Shown: positions 17,461-27,236, counted from the first letter of the stretch. The stretch: DNA of 64,000 bases from Geodermatophilus arenarius (GCF_042654585.1 NZ_JBHSGR010000020.1:37632-101631), one strand, 5' to 3'. Translations and numbers: made by a program. Notes: generated by a model from the sequence alone, not told the origin.

Positions 17461-18369
17461 GTGGCCGAGAACCCGGGAGCGACGGCGTCGGGGACGGTGT
17501 CCGCAGCCCGCGACCGCGTGGTCTCGCTGCTCGCCGAGCTGGGGGTGTCCGACCCGGTCCTCGCCGTCACCGACCTGTCCGCGCGGGTCGGCGTCGTGCA
17601 GGGCGTGCTCGCCGACCGGGTGCTCGACCTCGCCGTCACCGAGAGCGGCCGGGGCCGGCTGCAGGCCGAGCTGCGCGGCCGGCGGTGGGCCGAGGAGCGG
17701 CAGGTCGGCGTCCCCGAGGTGGTCGCCGCGGCCGACGACGGCCGGTGGCTGCTGTCCCGCCGCGTCCACCCCGGCCCCTCCGGCGGGCCGCGGTGGACCG
17801 CCGCCGCGGTCGAGGCGGCGGTGCGGATCGCGCCGCTGCCGGTGCCGGCCGGGCAGCCGTGGGAGCCGCCGGCCGGCGGGTCGCTGCGCCGCGCCCGCGC
17901 CACCGTCGAGGACGCCTCCCGGCTGGTGCGCGGCGGCGTGCGCCTGGGGGAGCTGCGGGCGGTCCGCGCGGCCGCCGCGCAGCTGCCGCTGTCCGAGGTG
18001 GCGCACGGCGACCTGCGCGCCGCCAACGTCGTCGTCGACTCCGGCGGGCCCGACGGGGAGGGCCGGCTGGTGGTCCTCGAGTGGTCCGGCGTCCGGCCCG
18101 CGCCCCGGCACCGCGACCTGCTGACGCTGTGGGCCACCACGCCCGACGCGCAGGACCGGGCGCAGATCGGGGAGGTGGTGCTCTCCCGCACCGCCGGCTG
18201 GGAGGAGCCCGACGTGGGGCTGCTGTGGCACGCCGTCGCCCTCGAGCAGCTGGTGGCGCGGCTGACCCGCGCCGACCGCGGCGACGGCCTGGACACCGCC
18301 TTCGCCCGCGCCCGCCTCACCGAGGCCCGCGCGATGGCCGCCGAGCTGGGCAGCCCGTTGTCGACCTGA
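17461..18369 (+). CDS. Phosphotransferase (APH/choline kinase-like) family protein
   Basis: A 302-residue protein starting at GTG 17461. The segment AHGDLRAANVVVD matches the Brenner-type HGDLxxxN catalytic loop of aminoglycoside phosphotransferases and related small-molecule kinases, with the Asp as base and Asn as metal ligand. The following VVLEWSG is where the second metal-binding Asp (usually DWE) is expected, and has Glu instead. The N-terminal ATP-binding half is poorly conserved. Substrate unknown; it may be a degenerate or specialised kinase. Copy B of the dispersed palindrome follows the stop. Confidence 0.65.
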   Translation: MAENPGATASGTVSAARDRVVSLLAELGVSDPVLAVTDLSARVGVVQGVLADRVLDLAVTESGRGRLQAELRGRRWAEERQVGVPEVVAAADDGRWLLSRRVHPGPSGGPRWTAAAVEAAVRIAPLPVPAGQPWEPPAGGSLRRARATVEDASRLVRGGVRLGELRAVRAAAAQLPLSEVAHGDLRAANVVVDSGGPDGEGRLVVLEWSGVRPAPRHRDLLTLWATTPDAQDRAQIGEVVLSRTAGWEEPDVGLLWHAVALEQLVARLTRADRGDGLDTAFARARLTEARAMAAELGSPLST

Positions 18370-18370
18370 T

Positions 18371-18439
18371 GGAACGGCCCGCTCGCAGGGGCCCGCGGCG
18401 AGCCTGCGAGCGGGGGGGGGGGGCGAGGGGGTCCTCCTC
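18371..18439 (-). repeat. Dispersed palindromic 3'-end element, copy B, with 12-G tract
   Basis: Fills the gap between two converging genes. Twelve-base perfect arms CCCGCTCGCAGG (18378-18389) and CCTGCGAGCGGG (18403-18414) are followed by an uninterrupted run of 12 G (18412-18423) and GGTCCTCC. Read on the minus strand it matches the core and flanks of copies A, C, D and E. Confidence 0.65.
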
Positions 18440-18919
18440 CTACCCCGTGGGGTCGATCTCCTCCGGGTCGCGGCCGAGCAGCACCGCCACCTGGTCCACG
18501 ACGACGTCGCGCACGAGGTCGGCGAGGTCGTCGCGGTCGTGCGCCCGGATCTCCAGCGGCCGCCGGTAGACGACGATCCGCGCCGGCACCTCCCGCCCGT
18601 CCTCACGGTGCGCCGGCAGCACCCGCGCCAGCGGCACCGTGCCGTCGTCGAGGACGTCCGGGTCGAGCACCACCTCGTCGGGGCTGGTGTGGTCGACCCA
18701 GGGCACGTCCTCGACGGCGAACTCGACGCCGGCCAGCTCCCGCTCCCAGCGGCGCTCGAGGTCCTCGACCGCGTCGAGCACCAGGTCGTCGAACTGCTCG
18801 GCGCGGCTGCGGGCGAGGGGGACCTCGTCGGGGACGAGGCGGCCCCGCAGGCCCCGGCCGTGCCGGTCGCGGCGGGACCGGGCGGGCCGGGAGCGGTCGG
18901 GACGGACGGGTCGGCTCAT
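18440..18919 (-). CDS. Metallopeptidase-like family protein (Rv3259-like)
   Basis: A 159-residue protein with a basic N-terminal tail (about 30 residues) and a compact domain similar to the small zincin-like metallopeptidase family next to whiB2/DUF3499 in mycobacteria. Recognisable parts are FDDLVLDAVEDLERRW, the acidic loop DHTSPDEVVLDPDVLDD and IVVYRRPLEIRA. The place of the HExxH zinc motif reads VRDVVVDQVAVLLG, so the usual zinc ligands are absent and protease activity is doubtful. ATG at 18919 has a TACGCT box nine bases upstream (18929-18934). Synteny supports the family call. Confidence 0.7.
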   Translation of the reverse strand: MSRPVRPDRSRPARSRRDRHGRGLRGRLVPDEVPLARSRAEQFDDLVLDAVEDLERRWERELAGVEFAVEDVPWVDHTSPDEVVLDPDVLDDGTVPLARVLPAHREDGREVPARIVVYRRPLEIRAHDRDDLADLVRDVVVDQVAVLLGRDPEEIDPTG

Positions 18920-19094
18920 GGCGGGGCGAGCGTACGGCGCACCACCGGGACGGGGCAGCGGGGCGTTGCCGTGCCCCCGGTGACGGGGCGCGCGGGGACG
19001 TCGGGTTGGATGGGAACGGAGGGGCGCCGGTCCGGTGTGCCTGTCGCCGACTCCCCGGGTACGCGGCTACTGTGCCCAGCGTGAGGAACCGGTG

Positions 19095-19445
19095 GTGAGG
19101 CAGTCACGTCGCTGCAGTCGCAGCGGCTGCGCGCAACCGGCGGCGGCGACACTGACCTACGTCTACGCCGAGTCGACCGCTGTCGTCGGCCCGTTGGCCA
19201 CGTTCTCCGAGCCGCACAGCTACGACCTCTGCGAGTTCCACGCCGAGCGGCTGACCGTGCCGCGCGGCTGGGAGGTCGTCCGGCACGAGATCGACGTCGA
19301 GGACTCCGGCCCGACCGGGGACGACCTGCTCGCGCTGGCCGACGCCGTCCGCGAGGCGGCCCGCCCCGAGCCGCCGCGCGCCCCGGCCGACGACGGCCGC
19401 GGCACCCGCCGCGGCCACCTGCGCGTCCTCCCCGACCTGGACTGA
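19095..19445 (+). CDS. DUF3499 family protein (Rv3258c-like)
   Basis: A 116-residue protein starting at GTG 19095 (GTG 19092 is equally possible; GAGGA lies at 19083-19087). The family core is complete: RRCSRSGC at the N-terminus, ATLTYVYAESTAVVGPLA, HSYDLCEFHAERLTVPRGWEVVRH. The pairs C-x4-C and C-x2-H look like a zinc-binding site. Function is unknown. It sits just before manB, as in mycobacteria. A TACTGT box at 19068-19073 would start transcription near 19081. Confidence 0.85.
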   Translation: MRQSRRCSRSGCAQPAAATLTYVYAESTAVVGPLATFSEPHSYDLCEFHAERLTVPRGWEVVRHEIDVEDSGPTGDDLLALADAVREAARPEPPRAPADDGRGTRRGHLRVLPDLD

Positions 19446-19567
19446 GGGGCTCCGCCGCTCGCACCTCCGAGGGATCCGCACCGGCCTCCGGGAGCCCGGG
19501 CCGGTGCCCGCGGATAGGGTCGGCCGGACCGGGGGACGCGCCCGGCCAGTCCAGGCGAGGGTGTGCA

Positions 19568-20929
19568 GTGACGGACCTGTCGGCGATCATCAAGGCCTAC
19601 GACGTCCGGGGCGTGGTCCCCGACCAGTGGGACGAGGACGTCGCGCGGCGCATCGGCGCCGCCTTCGCCGAGTTCGTCACCACCGAGAGCGGTGCCACCG
19701 CCGTCGTCACCGCGCACGACATGCGCCCGTCCTCGGTGCCGCTGTCCCGCGCGTTCGCCGAGGGCGTCCTGTCCCGCGGCGTCGACGTCCTCGAGGCGGG
19801 CCTGGGCTCCACCGACCTGCTCTACTTCGCCGCCGGCTCGCTGGACGTGCCCGGCGCGATGTTCACCGCCAGCCACAACCCGGCGCAGTACAACGGCATC
19901 AAGCTCTGCCGCGCCGGTGCCGCCCCGGTGGGGCAGGAGTCCGGGCTGGTCACGGTCCGCGAGTGGGCCGAGCGCGACTCCTACGACCGCGTGCCCGACC
20001 GCGTCGCCGAGATCGGCCGGCGGGACCTGCTGCCCGACTACGCCGCCCACCTGCGCGGACTGGTCGACCTGTCGCGGATCCGCCCGCTCAGGGTGGTCGT
20101 CGACGCCGGCAACGGCATGGGCGGGCACACCGTCCCCGTCGTCCTGGCGGGCCTGCCGCTCGACGTCGTCCCGCTGTACTTCGAGCTCGACGGCACCTTC
20201 CCCAACCACGAGGCCAACCCGCTGGACCCAGCCAACCTGGTCGACCTGCAGGAGGCGGTCCGCCGCGAGGGCGCCGACATCGGCCTGGCCTTCGACGGCG
20301 ACGCCGACCGGGTGTTCGTCGTCGACGAGCGCGGCGAGCCGGTGAGCCCCTCGGCGATCACCGCGCTGGTCGCCGTCCGGGAGCTGGCCAAGGGCCGCGG
20401 GACGACGGTGATCCACAACCTGATCACCTCGCGGGCGGTGCCCGAGATCGTCCGCGAGCACGGCGGCACCCCGGTGCGCACGCGGGTCGGGCACTCGTTC
20501 ATCAAGGCCGAGATGGCCCGCACCGACGCGGTGTTCGGTGGCGAGCACTCCGCGCACTACTACTTCCGCGACTTCTGGCGCGCCGACACCGGGATGCTCG
20601 CCGCGATGCACGTGCTGGCCGCGCTCGGCGAGCAGAGCCGGCCGCTGTCGGAGCTGACGGCCGCCTACAGCCGCTACGCCGCCTCCGGGGAGATCAACTC
20701 CACCGTGGCCGACGCCGCGGAGCGGACGAAGGTGGTCCGGGAGGCGTTCGAGGCCGACGGCGCGACGGTCGACGAGCTCGACGGGCTGACCGTCGACCTG
20801 CCCGACGGCTCGTGGTTCAACCTGAGGGCCAGCAACACCGAGCCGCTGCTGCGGCTCAACGTCGAGGCGCCCGACCGGGCGCGGATGGAAGAGCTCAGGG
20901 ACCGGGTGCTGGGGATGGTGCGCGCATGA
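19568..20929 (+). CDS. manB: Phosphomannomutase/phosphoglucomutase
   Basis: A 453-residue alpha-D-phosphohexomutase interconverting mannose-6-phosphate and mannose-1-phosphate. Catalytic serine S102 is in TASHNPAQYNG; the metal loop DGDADR is at 243-248; the sugar-binding loop is GEHSAHYYF; the phosphate-binding loop is RASNTEPLLRL near the C-terminus. It is the first gene of a coupled set manB - Trm112-like - SIS protein, joined by two ATGA overlaps. With manA and manC in the same window it completes the route to GDP-mannose. Confidence 0.94.
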   Translation: MTDLSAIIKAYDVRGVVPDQWDEDVARRIGAAFAEFVTTESGATAVVTAHDMRPSSVPLSRAFAEGVLSRGVDVLEAGLGSTDLLYFAAGSLDVPGAMFTASHNPAQYNGIKLCRAGAAPVGQESGLVTVREWAERDSYDRVPDRVAEIGRRDLLPDYAAHLRGLVDLSRIRPLRVVVDAGNGMGGHTVPVVLAGLPLDVVPLYFELDGTFPNHEANPLDPANLVDLQEAVRREGADIGLAFDGDADRVFVVDERGEPVSPSAITALVAVRELAKGRGTTVIHNLITSRAVPEIVREHGGTPVRTRVGHSFIKAEMARTDAVFGGEHSAHYYFRDFWRADTGMLAAMHVLAALGEQSRPLSELTAAYSRYAASGEINSTVADAAERTKVVREAFEADGATVDELDGLTVDLPDGSWFNLRASNTEPLLRLNVEAPDRARMEELRDRVLGMVRA

Positions 20930-21147
20930 CTCAGGGGACGACGCAGGGGCCGCTCGGCCTGGACCCGCTGCTGCTGGAGGTCCTCGCCTGCCCGGACACC
21001 CACCACAGCCCGCTGACCGTCGACGAGGCGGCGAGCGAGCTGGTGTGCCCGACGTGCGACCGGGCCTTCCCCGTCCGGGACGGCATCCCGGTGCTGCTGC
21101 TCGACGAGGCGCGGGTGCGGGGCGGCGGGGGGACGACGGGCCGATGA
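20926..21147 (+). CDS. Trm112-like zinc-ribbon protein
   Basis: A 73-residue protein, ATG at 20926 overlapping the manB stop. LLEVLACPDTHHSPL, VCPTCDRAFPVRDGIPVLL is the standard Trm112/YcaR pattern. It keeps a CxxC pair plus one earlier Cys, the fourth ligand (usually Cys) being replaced near HH. Eukaryotic Trm112 activates methyltransferases; bacterial versions are small, of unknown partner. Its start and stop both overlap neighbours (ATGA), so it is made together with the mutase and the SIS protein. Confidence 0.85.
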   Translation: MTQGTTQGPLGLDPLLLEVLACPDTHHSPLTVDEAASELVCPTCDRAFPVRDGIPVLLLDEARVRGGGGTTGR

Positions 21148-22286
21148 CCTCGCCCGAGCTGGCCGAGGAGGTCCTCGACGACCTCGACGTGCTGCGCGCC
21201 CGCGACCCGCGCGGCCTGCTGCCGGCCGTCGCCGGCGCCGGGGCGCAGGTGCGCGAGACCGCGCGGCTGACCGAGGAGGCCGGGCTGGGCCGGGTCACCG
21301 AGGGCGGCCGCCCGCGCGGGCTGGTGATCGTCGCCCGGCGCGAGGGGGCGGTGGCGGCGTCGGTGCTGCGGGCGCTGCTCGGCCCGTCCAGCCCGGTCAC
21401 CGTCGACGTGGTCCCCGGCCCGGACCTGCCGGTGTGGACCGGCCCGACCGACATCGCCGTCGTCGCCACCCGGACCGGCGCCGGCCGCTACGCGGTGACC
21501 CCGGCCTACGAGGCGGCCCGGCGCGGGGTGACCCTGCTGGGCATCGGCGCCGACGACGCCCCGCTGCGGGCGGCCTGCTCGACCGCGCGGATGCCCTACG
21601 TGCCGCTGCCGCGCTCGCGGGTGCGGCACACCACCCTGTGGTCGCTGCTCACCCCGCTGCTGCGGCTGGCCACCGACCTCGGGCTGCTGCGGGCCGAGGC
21701 GGCCGACCCCGAGGCGATCGCCGCGGCCCTCGACGAGGTCGCCGCCGAGTGCGGCCCCGCGCGCGAGTCGTTCACCAACCCGGCCAAGACCCTCGCCCTC
21801 GAGCTGCTCGACGCGTTCCCGGTCATCGCCGCTGAGGGGCCGCTGGCCGGCACCGCGGCCGCCCGCTTCGCCGACCAGCTGGCCACCCTCGCCGGCCTCC
21901 CGACCAGCGGGTTCCGGCTGCCCGACCAGCGCGTCGCCGCCTGCGCGGTGCTCGGCGGGCCGCTGGCGCCGCGCGACGTCGACGACTTCTTCCGCGACCG
22001 CGCCGAGGACACCGGCCGCCGGCTGCGGCTGCTCACCATCCGCGACACCGACGCCGCCGACCACGACGGCGCCGGCGAGCGGGAGCCCCGCTCGGCGCAC
22101 GAGGCGATGAGCGAGGTGCTGCGCACCGCCGCGGCCAACAACGTGCCGGTGAGCGGGCTGGCCGAGCACGGCGAGCCCGAGCGCCACGGCCGGCTGCCCC
22201 GCCTGGCGCGGCAGATGGCGGTGGCCGACTTCACCGCCGTCTACCTCGCGCTGGCCCTGGACCAGGAGCGGGCGCTGCGGCGCTGA
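21144..22286 (+). CDS. SIS-domain protein, PGI/PMI-like (Rv3256c-like)
   Basis: A 380-residue protein of the bifunctional phosphoglucose/phosphomannose isomerase C-terminal family. It has two SIS-like halves: VIVARREGAVAASVLRALLG / DIAVVATRTGAGRYAVTPAYEA in the first, and the region around GPLAGTAAARFADQLATLAG in the second, ending with the AVADFTAVYLALALD helix typical of the family. It lies between manB and manA as in mycobacteria (Rv3257c-Rv3256c-Rv3255c), suggesting a role in hexose phosphate supply. Isomerase activity is not certain because the active-site residues could not be matched by eye. Confidence 0.82.
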   Translation: MTSPELAEEVLDDLDVLRARDPRGLLPAVAGAGAQVRETARLTEEAGLGRVTEGGRPRGLVIVARREGAVAASVLRALLGPSSPVTVDVVPGPDLPVWTGPTDIAVVATRTGAGRYAVTPAYEAARRGVTLLGIGADDAPLRAACSTARMPYVPLPRSRVRHTTLWSLLTPLLRLATDLGLLRAEAADPEAIAAALDEVAAECGPARESFTNPAKTLALELLDAFPVIAAEGPLAGTAAARFADQLATLAGLPTSGFRLPDQRVAACAVLGGPLAPRDVDDFFRDRAEDTGRRLRLLTIRDTDAADHDGAGEREPRSAHEAMSEVLRTAAANNVPVSGLAEHGEPERHGRLPRLARQMAVADFTAVYLALALDQERALRR

Positions 22287-22288
22287 GC

Positions 22289-22321
22289 CCGGACCGGCCG
22301 GTGTCCGGGCGGCCGGTCCGG
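22289..22321 (+). terminator. Terminator hairpin after manB cluster
   Basis: Perfect 12-bp arms CCGGACCGGCCG (22289-22300) and CGGCCGGTCCGG (22310-22321) with a nine-base loop, immediately downstream of the SIS gene stop. Confidence 0.7.
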
Positions 22322-22382
22322 GGTACCGGACCGCGATCGACCGTGAGCGCACCCGACTGCTGACCGACTGGAAGGACCTCCC

Positions 22383-23339
22383 GTGGCCGGTGGACTCGTA
22401 GCCCTGTTCGACGACGTGGCACTCCTGGCCCGCGCCGCGGCCGCCTCCATCGACGACGTCGGGGCCGCCGCCGCCAAGGCCGGCGTCAAGGCCGCCGGTG
22501 TCGTCGTCGACGACACCGCGGTGACGCCGCAGTACGTGCAGGGCATCGCCGCCGAGCGCGAGATCCCGATCGTCAGGCGCATCGCGATGGGGTCGCTGCG
22601 CAACAAGCTGCTGATCATCCTGCCCGCGATCCTGCTGCTCAGCGAGTTCCTGCCGTGGCTGCTCACGCCGATCCTCATGCTCGGCGGCGCCTTCCTCTGC
22701 TACGAGGGCACCGAGAAGGTCTGGCACCGGCTGCGCGGCCACTCCGCCGCGCACGGTGACGCCGAGGGACAGCCGCCGGACGAGAACACCCTCGTGCGCG
22801 GCGCCGTCCGCACCGACCTCATCCTGTCGGCCGAGATCATGGTCATCTCGCTGAACGAGGTGGCGAGCGAGGGCTTCTGGTCGCGGCTGGCCATCCTCGC
22901 CGTCGTCGGCGTGGCGATCACCGTCCTGGTCTACGGCGTCGTCGCGCTCATCGTGAAGATGGACGACGCCGGCCTGCGGCTGTCGCGGTCGGACAGGAAG
23001 GGCGTGGCCGGGTTCGGCCGCGGGCTGGTCAAGGGCATGCCGAAGCTGCTCACCGGGCTCACCGTCGTGGGGACCGCCGCGATGCTGTGGGTCGGCGGGC
23101 ACATCCTGCTGGTGGGCAGCGACGAGCTCGGGCTGCACGCCGTCTACGGCGCGGTGCACCACCTGGAGGAGGCGGCACACGAGGCCACCGGTGCCCTGGG
23201 CGGCGTCGTGGGGTGGCTGGTCAACACGTTCGCCAGCGCTCTGGTCGGGCTCGTCGTCGGCGCGGTGGTCGTCGCCGTCGTGACCCTGCTGTTCCACCGG
23301 AGGAAGGAGCGGGCCGCGCACGGGGCCGCCGCCCACTGA
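22383..23339 (+). CDS. DUF808 family membrane protein
   Basis: A 318-residue inner-membrane protein of the DUF808 (YedI) family: GGLVALFDDVALLARAAA at the start, DDTAVTPQYVQG, KLLIILPAILLLSEF, FLCYEGTEKVWH, and LSAEIMVISLNEV. About six membrane helices and a short basic C-terminus. GTG at 22383 has GGAAGGACC upstream. Function unknown. It is inserted between the SIS gene and manA compared with the mycobacterial order. Confidence 0.88.
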   Translation: MAGGLVALFDDVALLARAAAASIDDVGAAAAKAGVKAAGVVVDDTAVTPQYVQGIAAEREIPIVRRIAMGSLRNKLLIILPAILLLSEFLPWLLTPILMLGGAFLCYEGTEKVWHRLRGHSAAHGDAEGQPPDENTLVRGAVRTDLILSAEIMVISLNEVASEGFWSRLAILAVVGVAITVLVYGVVALIVKMDDAGLRLSRSDRKGVAGFGRGLVKGMPKLLTGLTVVGTAAMLWVGGHILLVGSDELGLHAVYGAVHHLEEAAHEATGALGGVVGWLVNTFASALVGLVVGAVVVAVVTLLFHRRKERAAHGAAAH

Positions 23340-23414
23340 GCCCGGGCACCACTCCAGGGGAGGACAAGGGGGCGGAGGACCGGACACGCGGGCCACCCGG
23401 CACTAACCTGCCCG

Positions 23415-24593
23415 GTGATGTGGCAGATGACCAGCGCGGTCCGGCACTACCCCTGGGGTAGCCGCACCGTCATCCCCGAACTGCTGGGCGAGACCGTCCC
23501 GGCCGAGCAGCCCTACGCGGAGCTCTGGATGGGTGGGCACCCCGACCTGCCCAGCACGCTGTCGGACGGCACGCCGCTGGACAAGGCGATCGAGGAGCGG
23601 CCCGACGCCCTGCTCGGGCCCGCGGTGCACGAGCGCTTCGGCCCGCGGCTGCCGTTCCTCATGAAGGTGCTGGCCGCCGACAGCCCGCTGTCGCTGCAGG
23701 CCCACCCGACGATGGCGCAGGCGCGGGCCGGCTTCGCCGCGGAGGAGGCGGCCGGGGTCCCGAAGGACGACCCGACCCGCACCTTCAAGGACCCGTGGCA
23801 CAAGCCGGAGCTGCTGCTCGCGCTGACCACCTTCGAGGCGCTGTGCGGCTTCCGGCCGGTCGAGGAGTCGCTGCACTGCCTGGCCAAGCTGCAGCTGCCC
23901 GAGCTCAAGCCGACCATCGCGGCGCTGGCCCGCGGCGGGCTGCAGGCGGCCATCCCGCAGCTGCTCGCACTGTCGGGCAAGCGGCGCACGCACCTGGTGG
24001 AGGTCGTCGCGCTCAGGGCGGCCACGTTCGTCGCCGCGCACGACCCGGAGTTCATCAACACCTACCGCTGGGCCACGACCCTGGCCGAGAAGTACCCGGG
24101 CGACCCCGGCGTGGTGATCTCGCTGATGTGCAACCACCTCAAGCTCGCCCCCGGTGAGGCGGTCTTCCTGCCGGCGGGCAACCTGCACGCCTACCTGTCC
24201 GGGGCCGGCGTCGAGGTCATGGCCAGCTCGGACAACGTGCTGCGCGGGGGGCTGACGAACAAGCACGTCGACCTCGCGGCGCTCATCGAGGTGCTCGACT
24301 TCTCCGACGGCAAGATCCCGGTGCTGCACCCGGTGCTCGGCCCCGGCGGGCTGCGCTACCCGGTGCCGGTCGACGACTTCGACCTCACCCGCTGCCAGCT
24401 CGACGAGCTGGCCGGGTCCCTGACCACCCGCGGCCCGCAGGTCCTCCTGTGCACCGAGGGGGAGGCGGTCCTGGAGTCCACGGACGGCGAGGTCCGGCTG
24501 ACCAGGGGCCGGTCGGCGTTCGTGCCGGCCGGCGCCCCGGTCACCGCCCGCGGCCCCGCGGTCCTCTACCGGGCGACCACGAACCTGCGCTGA
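23415..24593 (+). CDS. manA: Mannose-6-phosphate isomerase, type I
   Basis: A 392-residue cupin-fold zinc isomerase converting fructose-6-phosphate and mannose-6-phosphate. Family segments are RHYPWGSRTVIPELLG, AELWMGGHPDLPS, LPFLMKVLAADSPLSLQAHP (zinc ligands Q/H), DPWHKPELLLAL (Glu ligand), and PGEAVFLPAGNLHAYLSGAG (His ligand). GTG 23415 and ATG 23418 are both possible. A TAACCT box ends at 23409, so the mRNA may be leaderless. The stop lies in a 14-bp tandem repeat. Confidence 0.93.
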   Translation: MMWQMTSAVRHYPWGSRTVIPELLGETVPAEQPYAELWMGGHPDLPSTLSDGTPLDKAIEERPDALLGPAVHERFGPRLPFLMKVLAADSPLSLQAHPTMAQARAGFAAEEAAGVPKDDPTRTFKDPWHKPELLLALTTFEALCGFRPVEESLHCLAKLQLPELKPTIAALARGGLQAAIPQLLALSGKRRTHLVEVVALRAATFVAAHDPEFINTYRWATTLAEKYPGDPGVVISLMCNHLKLAPGEAVFLPAGNLHAYLSGAGVEVMASSDNVLRGGLTNKHVDLAALIEVLDFSDGKIPVLHPVLGPGGLRYPVPVDDFDLTRCQLDELAGSLTTRGPQVLLCTEGEAVLESTDGEVRLTRGRSAFVPAGAPVTARGPAVLYRATTNLR

Positions 24594-24634
24594 CGAACCT
24601 GCGCTGACGAACCCGCGCTGACGAACCCGCGCTG
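24579..24634 (+). repeat. 14-bp tandem repeat across the manA stop
   Basis: Four head-to-tail copies of ACGAACCTGCGCTG (two with T>C in the middle) begin within the last codons of manA (encoding TNLR-stop) and continue into the spacer. The period is not a multiple of three, so later copies are not coding in the manA frame. Confidence 0.85.
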
Positions 24635-24676
24635 ACGCGGCGCGTGTCGCGGCTGCCGGGGACGCGGCCGCGGACG

Positions 24677-24682
24677 TAGCGT
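24677..24682 (+). promoter_or_regulatory. Putative -10 box of nuclease gene
   Basis: TAGCGT ends five bases before GTG 24688, fitting a leaderless actinobacterial promoter. No -35 recognised. Confidence 0.4.
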
Positions 24683-24687
24683 CGGTC

Positions 24688-25557
24688 GTGCACCTCCGAC
24701 CGGCCCGGCCCCGCCCCGCCCCGCTGCGGGCGGCGCTGGCGCTGGGCCTGGTGGCCGCGCTGGGGTCCGGGTGCGCCGCCCTGCTCGGCGACCCGCCCGC
24801 CGTCCCGTCCGCCGGCAGCGCGCTGGAGGCGCTGGACTCCGTCGAGGTCCGCGGCCGCGCGCCGCAGACCGGGTACTCCCGCGACGAGTTCGGCGACGGC
24901 TGGGTCGACACCGACCAGAACGGCTGCGACACCCGCAACGACGTCCTGGCCCGCGACCTCACCGGGGAGCGCTTCGAGCCGGGCACCCGCGACTGCGTCG
25001 TCGTCAGCGGCACCCTCGTGGACCCGTACTCCGGCCGCACCATCGCGTTCCGCCGCGGCGAGGGGACCAGCGAGGCGGTGCAGATCGACCACGTCGTGGC
25101 GCTGTCCGACGCCTGGCAGAAGGGCGCCCAGCAGTGGGACGCCGACCGTCGCACCGAGTTCGCCAACGACCCGCTCAACCTGCTCGCCGTCGACGGCCCG
25201 CTCAACCAGGCCAAGGGCGACTCCGACGCCGCCACCTGGCTGCCGCCGGCCCGGTCCTACCGGTGCGCGTACGTGGCCCGGCAGGTCGCCGTGAAGGTGA
25301 CCTACGGGCTGTGGATGACCCGCGCCGAGCGGGACGCCGTCGCCGGCGTGCTGGACGCCTGCCCGGACGAGCCGCTGCCCGGGCGCGGCCCGCTCCCGGG
25401 CCAGGAGGCGCCGGGGAGCGCGCCGCCGGCGCCGGCGACGCCCTATCCCGACTGCGCCGCGGTGCGCGCCGCGGGCGCCGCACCCCTCCGTGAGGGCGAC
25501 CCCGGCTGGAACCCGTCCCTGGACGGCGACGGCGACGGCGTCGGCTGCGAGGGCTGA
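24688..25557 (+). CDS. Secreted lipoprotein-type HNH nuclease (DUF1524) with excalibur domain
   Basis: A 289-residue protein starting at GTG 24688. The signal peptide ends in GSGC (Cys near residue 29), indicating a lipid anchor. Residues about 60-225 form the GmrSD/DUF1524 HNH nuclease domain: conserved GYSRDEFGDGW, NGCDTRNDVL, catalytic DHVVALSDAW (D134-H135) and NDPLNLLAVDGPLNQAKGD. A Pro/Ala linker follows, and the C-terminus is an excalibur calcium-binding motif (YPDCAAVRAAG, DGDGDGVGCE). Such proteins are proposed to degrade extracellular DNA. It stands alone between manA and sahH. Confidence 0.88.
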   Translation: MHLRPARPRPAPLRAALALGLVAALGSGCAALLGDPPAVPSAGSALEALDSVEVRGRAPQTGYSRDEFGDGWVDTDQNGCDTRNDVLARDLTGERFEPGTRDCVVVSGTLVDPYSGRTIAFRRGEGTSEAVQIDHVVALSDAWQKGAQQWDADRRTEFANDPLNLLAVDGPLNQAKGDSDAATWLPPARSYRCAYVARQVAVKVTYGLWMTRAERDAVAGVLDACPDEPLPGRGPLPGQEAPGSAPPAPATPYPDCAAVRAAGAAPLREGDPGWNPSLDGDGDGVGCEG

Positions 25558-25577
25558 GCCCGCCGGGCCCGCTGCGT

Positions 25578-25680
25578 TAGGCTGGACGACGGCACGAGCC
25601 CCGCCGAAGCCTCGGCATGCTCGCTCACCTCAGTGACCCCGAGTCCCCGCCGCCGGTGGGGGCCTCGACCCTGGAGCGAC
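25578..25680 (+). promoter_or_regulatory. sahH promoter box and structured leader
   Basis: TAGGCT at 25578-25583 fits a -10 box and would give a leader of roughly 90 nt. The leader contains a hairpin (CGAGC 25595-25599 with GCTCG 25619-25623, inner GCCGA/TCGGC) and an upstream ATG at 25617 whose frame runs out of phase across the sahH start. I see no match to the known SAH or SAM riboswitch cores. Confidence 0.35.
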
Positions 25681-27168
<1,488 letters not shown>

Positions 27169-27169
27169 C

Positions 27170-27236
27170 GGAGGACCCCTCTGCCCCCCCCCGCCTCGCA
27201 GGCTCGGCGCGGGGCCCTGCAGAGGGGCCGTTCCAG
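27170..27236 (+). repeat. Dispersed palindromic 3'-end element, copy C
   Basis: Starts two bases after the sahH stop. Nine-base arms CCCCTCTGC (27176-27184) and GCAGAGGGG (27219-27227) enclose the CCTCGCAGGCTCGGCGCGGGG core. The arms differ from those of copy A but remain fully paired. Confidence 0.75.

Noticed and set aside
25560..25680. SAH or SAM riboswitch upstream of sahH
   Set aside because: The conserved cores of the known SAH and SAM classes as I know them are not present; only a small hairpin is seen.
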